Source: Croceitalea rosinachiae
GTDB taxonomy: Bacteria; Bacteroidota; Bacteroidia; Flavobacteriales; Flavobacteriaceae
Direction: 5' to 3'
Length of the DNA: 64,000 nucleotides
NCBI RefSeq assembly: GCF_031846445.1
Contig: NZ_JAVRHR010000003.1
Location: 445,570-509,569, forward strand
The notes below the pieces were generated by a model that was not told the DNA's origin, did not search any database, and saw nothing but the letters and a program-made list of their open reading frames with translations. The position numbers and the translations under genes were made by a program. This document shows, one piece after another, positions 1 through 8,337 of the stretch (its first letter is position 1; the number at the start of each line of letters is the position of its first letter).

Positions 1-1476
1 AGTATTTTTTAAGTTGTTGTTTTTATGGCGAATACACCAAAGACCAAAAAAGGTCAATAGGCCATTTAAAGGTAATAATTCATACCCTAAAACATATCCT
101 CCTAAATAAGCTTTGTCTACATTGGCAATTATTGCAATTAGTATTACCGATAAAATACTGACAATCCATACATATCTATCTTTAATTTTATGTTTGGTAA
201 AAATACCAAAGGCAAATAGCCCGAGCAATGGACCATAGGTATACCCAGCTACGGTCAACAAACTGTCAATCACATTGCTGCTCAATATGTATTTAAAGGC
301 AATAATCACTATGATTAGTGCAAGACTCATCCAAATATGGGTTCTTTTGCGAACACGCTTTTTTTCTGCTTCTTCTTTCTTTTCTAAATTCAGAAAATCT
401 ACACAAAAAGATGTGGTCAACGAAGTTAATGCGCTATCAGCACTGCTATAGGCTGCGGCTATAAGCCCCAGCATAAAAGTGATGGAAAGCGTTAATCCAA
501 GTCCACTGTTTAATGCTATTTCAGGGAAGAGCAAATCGGTTTTTGGGTTTCCATCCATTAATGGCATTGTGATAGTGTTTTGGTTAGCATACATGAATAA
601 AAGTGCGCCTAAGAGCATGAACAAAAAAGTAACACCAACCAATACAAAACTGAAAGAAACCATGTTTTTTTGAGCGTCTTTTAAATTTTTGCAGGTCAGG
701 TTTTTTTGCATCATATCCTGATCAAGCCCTGTCATACATATGGTAACAAACATGCCACCCACAAAAGATTTGATAAAATGATTACGAGCCAAAAAATCTT
801 CAGTGAATAATACTTTATTGTATTGTTTTAATTCTTCAGAAACCAAAAACTCACCAAAGCTCCAATCCAATTCCCGATTGATTAAAATAATAGATAAGAC
901 AACAGCAGCAATCATAAAGGCGGTTTGTAGCGTATCTGTCCAGACGATGGTTTTGATTCCCCCTTTGTTAGTGTAAATCCAAATCAATAAAATAGAAATG
1001 ATTACGGTAATTTCGAAAGGAATTCCGAAATCATCAAATACAAATTGCTGTAAAACAATTGCAACTAGGTATAACCTAAAAGCCGCCCCCAATACACGGG
1101 ATACAAAAAAGAAAAAAGCACCTGTCTTATGACTTACTTTCCCAAATCGTTCAAGTAAATATTCATAAATAGAGGTAAGGTTGAGTTTGTAGTAAATTGG
1201 AAGTAGCACAAATGCAACTACAAAATAACCCACTAAATACCCCAAGACGACTTGAAAATACCCGAATTGTGAGGCTTCTACCCAGCCTGGAACCGAAATA
1301 AATGTCACTCCAGACAGCGATGCTCCTACCATACCAAAAGCAACCAAATACCAAGGAGATTTCTTTCCTGCTTTAAAAAAATCAGCATTAGAATCGTTTT
1401 TCCCTGTGAAATAGGAAATCAGAAGGAGTACAATAAAATAGGCTACTATAAGGAGTATAATTTGAGTAGCGGTCAT
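1..1476 (-). CDS. sodium:solute symporter (SSS family), C-terminus cut by window edge
   Basis: My reading of the reverse strand from the ATG at 1476 gives an open frame of 492 codons that runs off the left edge with no stop, so the C-terminal end is missing. The protein begins MTATQIILLIVAYFIVLLLI and is a chain of hydrophobic helices throughout, with the early pattern FGMVGASLSGVTFISVPGW typical of the SSS family (LeuT fold, about 13-14 membrane segments). Such proteins use the sodium gradient to import a solute across the inner membrane; the substrate cannot be told from sequence. It is divergent from recR. The family call is confident, the substrate is unknown. Confidence 0.85.
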   Translation of the reverse strand, partial: MTATQIILLIVAYFIVLLLISYFTGKNDSNADFFKAGKKSPWYLVAFGMVGASLSGVTFISVPGWVEASQFGYFQVVLGYLVGYFVVAFVLLPIYYKLNLTSIYEYLLERFGKVSHKTGAFFFFVSRVLGAAFRLYLVAIVLQQFVFDDFGIPFEITVIISILLIWIYTNKGGIKTIVWTDTLQTAFMIAAVVLSIILINRELDWSFGEFLVSEELKQYNKVLFTEDFLARNHFIKSFVGGMFVTICMTGLDQDMMQKNLTCKNLKDAQKNMVSFSFVLVGVTFLFMLLGALLFMYANQNTITMPLMDGNPKTDLLFPEIALNSGLGLTLSITFMLGLIAAAYSSADSALTSLTTSFCVDFLNLEKKEEAEKKRVRKRTHIWMSLALIIVIIAFKYILSSNVIDSLLTVAGYTYGPLLGLFAFGIFTKHKIKDRYVWIVSILSVILIAIIANVDKAYLGGYVLGYELLPLNGLLTFFGLWCIRHKNNNLKNT

Positions 1477-1555
1477 AAAATCAATTTGTAATGCAAAGTA
1501 CAAATATCTCTAATCATAAATGTAAAATCGTAATTTTACTTGCTCAACTATACGA

Positions 1556-2176
1556 ATGGAATACGCATCAAAGCTATTGGAGAATGCAGTTTACGAGGTA
1601 TCTCAGCTACCAGGAATCGGCAAGCGGACAGCATTGCGCCTGGTTTTACATCTTTTAAAGCAGCCAGAGCAACAAACCACATTGTTAGCAGAAGCAATTT
1701 TAAAGCTTAGGACAGAAATTAATTTCTGTAGTTCGTGCTACAACATTTCTGATACTGAATTGTGCGAAATATGTGCCAACCCCAAAAGAGATGCCTCATT
1801 GGTCTGTGTTGTGGAAGATATTCGAGATGTAATGGCCATAGAAAACACTTCTCAATATCAAGGACTTTATCATGTCTTAGGGGGAAAAATATCCCCCATG
1901 GAAGGTATTGGTCCTCAAGACCTTAATATTGTTCCCTTGATAACTAAAATAAAAGAAGGCAATATAAAAGAGTTGATTTTTGCTTTGAGCTCGACTATGG
2001 AAGGTGACACTACCAACTTTTATATTTATAAACAGTTAGAAGGTATTGACGTGACTACTTCTACCATTGCCAGAGGAATAGCTGTTGGTGATGAATTAGA
2101 ATATGCAGATGAAGTGACTTTAGGTCGAAGTATTTTAAATAGAGTGCCCTTTGAAAACTCAATGAAAGCAAATTGA
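1556..2176 (+). CDS. recR: recombination mediator RecR
   Basis: RecR works with RecF/RecO to load RecA on gapped DNA coated by SSB. The 206-residue length is normal for the family. In order: an N-terminal helix-hairpin-helix (QLPGIGKRTALRLV, about residues 17-30), a four-cysteine zinc finger (C58, C61, C70, C73), and a Toprim domain with VCVVED near residue 85 and the later ALSSTMEGDTT segment. The start is the ATG at 1556; no clear ribosome binding site is present, as is usual in this phylum. It stands alone between a divergent symporter and the E2 gene. Confidence 0.97.
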   Translation: MEYASKLLENAVYEVSQLPGIGKRTALRLVLHLLKQPEQQTTLLAEAILKLRTEINFCSSCYNISDTELCEICANPKRDASLVCVVEDIRDVMAIENTSQYQGLYHVLGGKISPMEGIGPQDLNIVPLITKIKEGNIKELIFALSSTMEGDTTNFYIYKQLEGIDVTTSTIARGIAVGDELEYADEVTLGRSILNRVPFENSMKAN

Positions 2177-2248
2177 ATTTAGAACAAAATAGGAATACGA
2201 AATATTATATTTAATACGTTTAAATCAGAAATAAGGACATTTTTGTAG

Positions 2249-2256
2249 TATTTTTG
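2249..2256 (+). promoter_or_regulatory. -7 box TATTTTTG upstream of the E2 gene
   Basis: TATTTTTG matches the Bacteroidota -7 consensus TAnnTTTG and lies 37 bases before the ATG at 2294. No TTG is present at the ideal -33 spacing, so this is a half-match only. Confidence 0.5.
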
Positions 2257-2293
2257 CAAAAAATAAGCCGTAAACGATACTTTAATTAAGAAT

Positions 2294-3652
2294 ATGCCAA
2301 ATTTTGAATTGAAATTACCTCAGATGGGAGAAAGTGTTGCCGAAGCGACACTGACGACTTGGCTTAAAGAAGTTGGAGATACCGTAGAACTTGATGAAGC
2401 GATCTTCGAAATAGCTACGGATAAGGTAGATTCTGAAGTGCCCAGCGAGGTCGAAGGGAAACTTGTTGAGAAAAGATTTGATGTTGATGATGTCATTAAA
2501 GTTGGTGAAGTAGTTGCTGTAATCGAGGTAGATGGTGCTTTTGAACAAAGCGAGGGGCAAGTAGAAATTGCTCCAGTTGTTGTAGAGAAAAACATTGAAA
2601 CACCTGTTGCCCAGATTGAAAAGGAACTTTCCATTGCTAAGGAAACTGTAGCAACCCCTATCTATGACCTTTCTAATTCTGAGCGTTTTTATTCTCCATT
2701 AGTTAAAAATATAGCTAAACAAGAAGGTATTTCAATCACGGAGCTGGATGCAATTCAAGGGACAGGAAAGGAAGGTCGTGTTACCAAGAATGATATACTG
2801 GCATTTATTGATAATAGAAGTAGTGGCAAAATTAAGTTTGTGGAAGAAATTCAGGTCAAACCTGATATGCCGAGAGAAGAAAAGACTGCTGTTATTAAAC
2901 CAGTTGCAGAAGTTCTAAAATCGAAGAAGGTTGAATCTGTCTCGGGTGATGAACGCATACCACTGACCAGAATGGGCAAGTTAATCGCGCATCATATGGT
3001 AGAGAGTATTTCAAATTCTGCCCACGTACAAAGTTTTGTCGAAGTTGATGTGACCAATGTGGTCAATTGGAGAAATAAAACAAAGAGATCCTTTGAAGAA
3101 CGCGAAGGTGAGAAGCTTACGTTTACACCTATTTTTATGGAGGCCGTTGCTGTTGCCTTAAAAAAATATCCTATGGTCAATATTTCTTTAGATGGTGACA
3201 CCGTTATCAAAAAAAGGAATATAAATATTGGCATGGCTGCTGCCTTGCCCGACGGTAATTTGATTGTACCGGTAATAAAAAATGCTGATAGATTAAACTT
3301 AGTTGGGATGGCAAAAACAGTGAATGATTTGGCTAATCGTGCAAGAAACAATCAGCTCAAACCAGATGATATCAAAGATGGAACCTATACAGTTACTAAC
3401 GTAGGTACATTTGGTAGTATTTTTGGCACACCTATAATTAATCAACCTCAAGTAGGTATTTTAGCTTTAGGGGCTATTCGAAAAATGCCATCAGTAATTG
3501 AAACTCCCGAAGGAGACTTTATTGGAGTTAGAAGCAAAATGTTCTTATCGCACAGCTATGATCACAGGGTTGTTAATGGGGCTTTGGGTGGAATGTTTGT
3601 TAAAGCAGTTGCTGATTACTTAGAAGCTTGGGATGTTAATCGAGAAATCTAG
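2294..3652 (+). CDS. dihydrolipoyl acyltransferase, E2 of a 2-oxoacid dehydrogenase complex
   Basis: E2 carries acyl groups on a lipoyl arm from the E1 decarboxylase to CoA. A lipoyl domain spans about residues 1-80 with the lipoyl lysine in ATDKVDSEVP (K44). A peripheral-subunit-binding domain lies at about 130-175 (YSPLVKNIAKQEGIS...GRVTKNDI). The CAT-like catalytic domain fills about 220-450. The branched-chain (BkdB) type is the likeliest substrate class, but pyruvate is possible. The usual HxxxDG active-site motif reads HRVVNG here (about residues 424-429), with Asn where Asp is normal. No E1 or E3 gene is adjacent. Start is the ATG at 2294. Confidence 0.92.
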   Translation: MPNFELKLPQMGESVAEATLTTWLKEVGDTVELDEAIFEIATDKVDSEVPSEVEGKLVEKRFDVDDVIKVGEVVAVIEVDGAFEQSEGQVEIAPVVVEKNIETPVAQIEKELSIAKETVATPIYDLSNSERFYSPLVKNIAKQEGISITELDAIQGTGKEGRVTKNDILAFIDNRSSGKIKFVEEIQVKPDMPREEKTAVIKPVAEVLKSKKVESVSGDERIPLTRMGKLIAHHMVESISNSAHVQSFVEVDVTNVVNWRNKTKRSFEEREGEKLTFTPIFMEAVAVALKKYPMVNISLDGDTVIKKRNINIGMAAALPDGNLIVPVIKNADRLNLVGMAKTVNDLANRARNNQLKPDDIKDGTYTVTNVGTFGSIFGTPIINQPQVGILALGAIRKMPSVIETPEGDFIGVRSKMFLSHSYDHRVVNGALGGMFVKAVADYLEAWDVNREI

Positions 3653-3714
3653 TTATTGTTCCCTTTTTCTGCGTATACTTTTCTAATTTTAGGGTAGTCA
3701 AAATTTAAGAACAA

Positions 3715-4494
3715 ATGAAGTCATTTTTCTTTATTGTAGTTACTGCTCTTTTTTGTTTGGTAAATCTTAATGCCCAGGATGTAGCATCTTACCAAAAGCA
3801 GGTATTTGAAATGGATAATGGAGCTATGCCCTATCGAATACTATTACCAAAAGACTTTGATGAACAGAAACAATATCCTTTGATATTGGTTTTGCATGGG
3901 TCCGGCGAACGTGGGAATGACAATGAATCTCAATTGGTGCATGGTTCTAGTTTGTTTTTAAAAGACGAGGTTCGTGAAAACTACCCAGCCATTGTTGTAT
4001 TTCCTCAATGTAAAGCAAATAGTTCATGGGCCAAGGTGGGTTATGGAGGTCAATTGGCTAATCGTGAGTTTACATTTTATAAGAAAGCCAAACCTACTGC
4101 CGATATGCTATTATTGGAAGGATTGATAAAGCATTTGAAAGAGAAGTATAACATTAATAAAGACCAAATGTATGTGGGTGGATTATCAATGGGCGGGATG
4201 GGTACTTTTGAATTGGTAAGGCGAAATCCCAGAATGTTCATAGCGGCATTTCCAATTTGTGGCGGGGCTAATCCTGTAATTGCGAATAAAATAAAGAAAA
4301 CGCATTGGTGGGTATTCCATGGAGATGCTGATGAGGCTGTACCGCCTATATATTCTACTCAAATGGTAAATGCATTACAAAAGGTGAGTTCGGATGTCAC
4401 GTATTCTTTATATCCAAATGTAGGTCATAATAGCTGGGACAATGCTTTTGCGGAAGCAGAATTGTTGCCTTGGCTTTTTTCCATATCTAAATAA
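3715..4494 (+). CDS. secreted alpha/beta-hydrolase (esterase/peptidase, PHB-depolymerase-like)
   Basis: This 259-residue protein has a signal peptide (MKSFFFIVVTALFCLVNLNA, cleavage before QDV), so it acts in the periplasm or outside. The fold is alpha/beta-hydrolase: an oxyanion segment LVLHGSGERG near residue 60, a nucleophile elbow GLSMGG with Ser158, an acid in GDADEAVP (about D204-D206) and the catalytic His238 in NVGHNSWD. It resembles the dienelactone hydrolase/feruloyl esterase-like proteins of Bacteroidota. Substrate is unknown. It sits six bases before the next gene and may share its transcript. Confidence 0.85.
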   Translation: MKSFFFIVVTALFCLVNLNAQDVASYQKQVFEMDNGAMPYRILLPKDFDEQKQYPLILVLHGSGERGNDNESQLVHGSSLFLKDEVRENYPAIVVFPQCKANSSWAKVGYGGQLANREFTFYKKAKPTADMLLLEGLIKHLKEKYNINKDQMYVGGLSMGGMGTFELVRRNPRMFIAAFPICGGANPVIANKIKKTHWWVFHGDADEAVPPIYSTQMVNALQKVSSDVTYSLYPNVGHNSWDNAFAEAELLPWLFSISK

Positions 4495-4500
4495 ATACTT

Positions 4501-5277
4501 ATGCAACTCAAACTTACTAAACCAATTTGTTTTTTTGACCTAGAAACGACAGGGACCAACGTAGCAAAGGACCGTATTGTTGAGATATCTATTTTAAAGG
4601 TATTTCCGAACGGAAATAAAGAGAGCAAAACATGGTTGGTAAACCCTGAAATGGAAATTCCAGCAGAGGTAATAGCCGTACATGGCATCTCTAATGATAA
4701 AGTAGCCAAAGAACCTAATTTTAAACAACTGTCAAAAGAAATCTATAAAATGATAAAAGACAGTGATTTGGCTGGTTTCAATTCAGACAGATTTGATATT
4801 CCACTTTTAGCTGAAGAAATGCTTCGTGCTGATGTTGACTTTGATATGAAACATATGGTTTCCGTGGACGTCCAAACAATTTTTCACAAAATGGAGAAGC
4901 GAACTCTTGGCGCAGCTTATAAATTTTATTGTGATAAAGATTTAGAAGGTGCGCATAGCGCAGAAGCAGATACCTTGGCCACTTATGAGGTTCTTTTATC
5001 ACAATTAGAGCGTTATCCTGACTTAGAGAACAATACAAAAAAACTATCTGAATTTACTACCCGTAAACAATCTTTAGATTTTGCTGGCTTTATTGGGGTT
5101 AATAAAGATGATCAACCCATTTTTGCTTTTGGAAAGCATAAAGGAAAAACTGTTGATGAGGTAATGGAAAAGGAGCCTGGTTATTTTGGCTGGATTTTAA
5201 ATGCTGACTTCCCTTTATACACTAAGAAGGTGTTGACACAGCTTAAGCTGAGCAAACTCAATAATAAACTCTCATAA
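4501..5277 (+). CDS. DEDDh 3'-5' exonuclease (DnaQ-like) with C-terminal quorum-like DUF3820 tail
   Basis: The N-terminal 170 residues form an exonuclease of the DnaQ family: motif I FFDLETTGT (D13, E15), motif II in NSDRFDIPLL, and motif III HSAEADT giving the DEDDh set. The C-terminal part (about 195-245) has the FAFGKHKGKTVDEV...GYFGWIL pattern also seen at the end of exonuclease X-like proteins. It probably trims single-stranded DNA ends in repair or proofreading; it is not a full polymerase III subunit. It is followed after seven bases by the FAH gene, suggesting an operon. Confidence 0.9.
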   Translation: MQLKLTKPICFFDLETTGTNVAKDRIVEISILKVFPNGNKESKTWLVNPEMEIPAEVIAVHGISNDKVAKEPNFKQLSKEIYKMIKDSDLAGFNSDRFDIPLLAEEMLRADVDFDMKHMVSVDVQTIFHKMEKRTLGAAYKFYCDKDLEGAHSAEADTLATYEVLLSQLERYPDLENNTKKLSEFTTRKQSLDFAGFIGVNKDDQPIFAFGKHKGKTVDEVMEKEPGYFGWILNADFPLYTKKVLTQLKLSKLNNKLS

Positions 5278-5284
5278 AGCCTTT

Positions 5285-5896
5285 ATGAAATTAATTTGCA
5301 TTGGCAGAAATTATGCTGCCCATATTGACGAACTTAGCAATGAACGTCCTTCAGAACCTGTAGTTTTCATCAAACCCGACTCCGCAATACTACCAAAAGA
5401 ACAAGATTTTTATATTCCTGAATTCTCCAATGAAGTTCATTATGAGGTTGAGATTTTAGTAAAAATAAAAAAGCTCGGCAAACACATATCTGAAAAGTTT
5501 TCGCACAAGTATTATGATGAGATTGGTTTAGGAATAGATTTCACAGCACGGGATTTACAGTCAGGGTTAAAGGCAAAAGGTTTACCATGGGAAAAAGCAA
5601 AAGGTTTTGATGGATCTGCAGTAGTTGGTAAGTGGTTACAAAAAGAAAAGTACGAAAAAATAGACAAATTAGGGTTTTCATTGTTAAAGAATGGGGAAAT
5701 TGTACAAAAAGGAGATACTTCGCTGATGTTGTGGAAGATAGATGAGTTAATTTCTTACGTTTCCACCTATTTTACGCTCAAAAAGGGCGATATTCTCTTT
5801 ACTGGTACTCCAGCTGGTGTTGGAAAAGTAGTTGCAAATGATTACCTTCAAGGGAGAATTGAAGATGAGCAAATTTTTGCAATTAATGTAAAATAA
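5285..5896 (+). CDS. fumarylacetoacetate hydrolase (FAH) family protein
   Basis: At 203 residues this is the short FAHD1-like form (acylpyruvate hydrolase or oxaloacetate decarboxylase type), with no N-terminal extension. Family signatures include LICIGRNYAAH at the N-terminus, PVVFIKPDSA, the metal-binding EVHYEVEILV region (two acidic ligands), GIDFTARDLQ and the C-terminal DILFTGTPAGVG. The stop codon TAA shares one base with the ATG of the next gene (TAATG), so the two are translationally coupled. The exact substrate is unknown. Confidence 0.9.
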   Translation: MKLICIGRNYAAHIDELSNERPSEPVVFIKPDSAILPKEQDFYIPEFSNEVHYEVEILVKIKKLGKHISEKFSHKYYDEIGLGIDFTARDLQSGLKAKGLPWEKAKGFDGSAVVGKWLQKEKYEKIDKLGFSLLKNGEIVQKGDTSLMLWKIDELISYVSTYFTLKKGDILFTGTPAGVGKVVANDYLQGRIEDEQIFAINVK

Positions 5897-6234
5897 TGAT
5901 TTACACCCTAGATAAGATTAATGAATTGGCTGAAGGTGATGAAGATTTCATACTTTCCGTTGTTTCAGTTTTTCTGGAAGAAGTTCCTGAAGATTTAAGT
6001 GCTTTAGAAAGTGCGATTGATGAGAAGGATTTTGATCAGATATATAAGATGGCACATAAAATAAAACCCAATGTAGACCTCTTGGGTATGGAACAAACAC
6101 GGGCCAACGCATTAGAAATAGAAACTTTGGGTAAAACTGCTGGTAATATGGAAGATATTATAGCTAAATTCCCTTTGCTAAAGAAAGATGTTGAACAAGT
6201 AATTTCTGAACTACAAAAAGATTTTAACGTCTAA
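5896..6234 (+). CDS. histidine phosphotransfer (Hpt) domain protein
   Basis: The 112-residue protein is a single Hpt four-helix domain. The phosphoryl-accepting residue is His54 in the motif MAHKIKPNVDLLGM. Free-standing Hpt proteins pass phosphate between hybrid sensor kinases and response regulators. No kinase or regulator is next to it, so its partners are elsewhere. Its start overlaps the stop of the FAH gene by one base. Confidence 0.9.
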   Translation: MIYTLDKINELAEGDEDFILSVVSVFLEEVPEDLSALESAIDEKDFDQIYKMAHKIKPNVDLLGMEQTRANALEIETLGKTAGNMEDIIAKFPLLKKDVEQVISELQKDFNV

Positions 6235-6313
6235 GTTATTCCTAGTATTCATAAAATTCGTTTTGGTTATTTTTGAATTTTGATGATGACATCAATATAT
6301 TTAAAAGTATACT

Positions 6314-7561
6314 ATGCAGGCAGAAATCATTACGATAGGTGATGAAATATTGATTGGTCAAATAGTGGATTCTAATTCCGCTTTTATTGCAAAAGAATTA
6401 AACAAGATTGGGGTTTCTGTCTATCAAATCACTTCTGTTCAAGATGACAGACAGCATATATTAGATGTACTAAGGGCAGCCAATCAAAGGAGCCAAGTTG
6501 TTATTATTACTGGTGGTCTTGGTCCTACCAAAGATGATATTACCAAGCATACACTTTGCGAGTATTTTGATGATACTTTGGTACAAAATAAAGATGTGCT
6601 GTCTCATATAGAAATGCTTTTTGATAAATACATTTCTACTCCCATTTCAGATTTGAACAGATTACAAGCTCTAGTGCCAACCAAAGCTGATGTGCTTCAG
6701 AATGATTTTGGTACAGCTCCTGGATTATGGATGGAAAAAGAGGGTACGTCATTTATTTCCTTACCGGGCGTACCTTTTGAAATGAAAGGGTTGATTAGTA
6801 AGGAAGTACTTCCACGAATCATTAGAAAGTATAAACGCCCCCATATTATCCATAAGACCATAATGACTTATGGTTTGGGCGAAAGCGCAATCGCAAATAG
6901 TATTGAGGATTGGGAAAATAGCCTTCCTGCCCCAATTAGACTAGCATATCTTCCAAGTTTAGGTCGCGTTCGATTAAGATTGACTGCAAAGGGAGAAAAC
7001 AAAAAATCACTTCAAGACTTGGTCAATATTGAAGCTAAAAAATTATATCCGCTTATTGGAGATATCATTTATGGGGAAGAGGAAGATGAAAGTTTAGAGG
7101 CTCTTATTGCAAACCTGCTTACTCAAAAAGAAATGACTTTAGCTACCGCGGAGAGTTTTACCGGAGGGAAAATTGCAGAACAGTTAACGGCTATTCCTGG
7201 TGCTTCAAACTATTTCAAGGGTAGTGTGGTCAGTTATGCCACAGAAACTAAAATAAAGCTACTAGGGGTTGATGAAGACCTTATCAAAACACATTCGGTT
7301 GTAAGTGAAGAGGTGGCAGTCGCCATGGCACGAAATGCCAAGCAAATTTTAGATACTGATTTTGCTATAGCTACCACAGGAAACGCAGGCCCGACCAAAG
7401 GTGATTCTGAAGAACCGGTCGGTACGGTTTTTATTGGGATAAGCACACCGGAACATACTTTTGCTCAGAAATTTACGATGGGTAATCATCGCGAACGTAT
7501 CGTTCAAAAGTCGGTCAATAAAGCTTTTGAATTACTTCAAAAAGAAATTCTGAAATTTTGA
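6314..7561 (+). CDS. cinA: CinA, NMN deamidase / competence-damage protein
   Basis: The 415-residue length matches full-length CinA. The N-terminal molybdopterin-binding-like (COG1058) domain has AEIITIGDEILIGQ and VVIITGGLGPTKDDIT. The C-terminal domain (about 255-415) is the PncC-type deamidase, with LATAESFTGG and TGNAGPTKGD; the usual form of the second motif is TGIAGP, so Asn replaces Ile here. The protein recycles pyridine nucleotides and is linked to DNA uptake in some bacteria. Start is the ATG at 6314. Confidence 0.95.
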   Translation: MQAEIITIGDEILIGQIVDSNSAFIAKELNKIGVSVYQITSVQDDRQHILDVLRAANQRSQVVIITGGLGPTKDDITKHTLCEYFDDTLVQNKDVLSHIEMLFDKYISTPISDLNRLQALVPTKADVLQNDFGTAPGLWMEKEGTSFISLPGVPFEMKGLISKEVLPRIIRKYKRPHIIHKTIMTYGLGESAIANSIEDWENSLPAPIRLAYLPSLGRVRLRLTAKGENKKSLQDLVNIEAKKLYPLIGDIIYGEEEDESLEALIANLLTQKEMTLATAESFTGGKIAEQLTAIPGASNYFKGSVVSYATETKIKLLGVDEDLIKTHSVVSEEVAVAMARNAKQILDTDFAIATTGNAGPTKGDSEEPVGTVFIGISTPEHTFAQKFTMGNHRERIVQKSVNKAFELLQKEILKF

Positions 7562-7571
7562 GAATTAATTT

Positions 7572-7601
7572 TTGTCTGTCTAACAGAAATAACTAAATTT
7601 G
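7572..7601 (+). promoter_or_regulatory. Bacteroidota-type promoter of rpmB operon
   Basis: TTG at 7572-7574, then exactly 19 bases, then TAAATTTG at 7594-7601. This is a perfect match to the TTG-N19-TAnnTTTG consensus. The ATG of rpmB follows 33 bases later. Confidence 0.85.
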
Positions 7602-7634
7602 CACCCTCAATAAAATCACTCAAAAGTTAGGGAG

Positions 7635-7871
7635 ATGTCCAAAGTTTGTGAAGTTACAGGAAAAAAGGTGATGTTTGGTAACAACGTTTCTTTCTCTATC
7701 AATAAAACGAAGAGAAGATTCGACGTCAATATTTCCAAAAAGAAATTCTACATTCCAGAAGAAGATAAGTGGGTAACCCTTAATGTTTCTTCAAAAGGAA
7801 TCAAAATTATTAACAAGAAAGGTATCTCTGCTGCTTTGAAAGACGCAAGGGCTAAAGGTTTTGTGAAGTAA
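7635..7871 (+). CDS. rpmB: 50S ribosomal protein bL28
   Basis: The 78-residue protein begins MSKVCEVTGKKVMFGNNVS and matches bL28, the small protein of the large subunit. The N-terminal tract holds the conserved CxxTGK pattern and the NNVS segment, followed by the basic KTKRRF stretch. It is the first gene of a three-gene ribosomal cluster (rpmB, rpmG, bL38), the usual order in this phylum, and has a perfect promoter just upstream. Confidence 0.97.
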   Translation: MSKVCEVTGKKVMFGNNVSFSINKTKRRFDVNISKKKFYIPEEDKWVTLNVSSKGIKIINKKGISAALKDARAKGFVK

Positions 7872-7883
7872 AAGATTAGAAAA

Positions 7884-8066
7884 ATGGCAAAGAAAGGCAA
7901 TAGAATCCAAGTTATACTAGAATGTACGGAGCATAAAGAATCAGGTATGCCAGGCACTTCTCGTTACATAACTACAAAGAATAAAAAGAACACGCCTGAT
8001 AGAATGCAGATTAAGAAATTTAATCCTATTCTTAAGCGTATGACAGTTCATAAAGAAATTAAATAA
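7884..8066 (+). CDS. rpmG: 50S ribosomal protein bL33
   Basis: At 60 residues this is bL33 (MAKKGNRIQVILECTEHK start, then RYITTKNKKNTPDRMQIKKF). Only one cysteine (in LECTEH) remains and the CxxC pairs of zinc-binding bL33 are absent, so it is the zinc-free form. It starts 12 bases after rpmB and is followed after 14 bases by the bL38 gene. Confidence 0.97.
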   Translation: MAKKGNRIQVILECTEHKESGMPGTSRYITTKNKKNTPDRMQIKKFNPILKRMTVHKEIK

Positions 8067-8080
8067 AAGACTTATAAGCC

Positions 8081-8233
8081 ATGGCAAAGAAGACCGTAGC
8101 AACTTTACAAGGAAGTTCAAAGAGATTGACAAAAGCCATTAAAATGGTAAAGTCACCAAAAACAGGTGCATACACATTCGTCGAGTCCGTAATGTCACCA
8201 GAGTTGGTAAACGATTGGTTATCTAAAAAATAA
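8081..8233 (+). CDS. DUF4295 protein, Bacteroidota-specific ribosomal protein bL38
   Basis: A 50-residue ORF from the ATG at 8081 encodes a very basic protein that starts MAKKTVATLQGSSKRLTKAI and ends VNDWLSKK. It matches the DUF4295 family, which follows rpmB-rpmG throughout Bacteroidota and has been seen as an extra large-subunit protein (bL38) in the Flavobacterium johnsoniae ribosome. It is followed by a strong terminator, so the three ribosomal genes form one transcript. Confidence 0.9.
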   Translation: MAKKTVATLQGSSKRLTKAIKMVKSPKTGAYTFVESVMSPELVNDWLSKK

Positions 8234-8259
8234 TCTTATACAAGAACACATATATAAGA

Positions 8260-8282
8260 AGCCGCTATTTAGCGGCTTTTTT
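8260..8282 (+). terminator. rho-independent terminator after bL38
   Basis: AGCCGCT, loop ATTT, AGCGGCT, followed by a T run. A seven-pair stem with a GC-rich core. Confidence 0.93.
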
Positions 8283-8337
8283 AGTTTAACAAAACTGCCC
8301 TTACTTTCCTATCTTTGATTTACAACAATAATCATCC

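Noticed and set aside
2320..2634. Long Ser/Thr-rich antisense frames inside the E2 gene (also in aconitase, ftsY and dnaB)
   Set aside because: They are low-complexity shadows of strong coding genes on the other strand.
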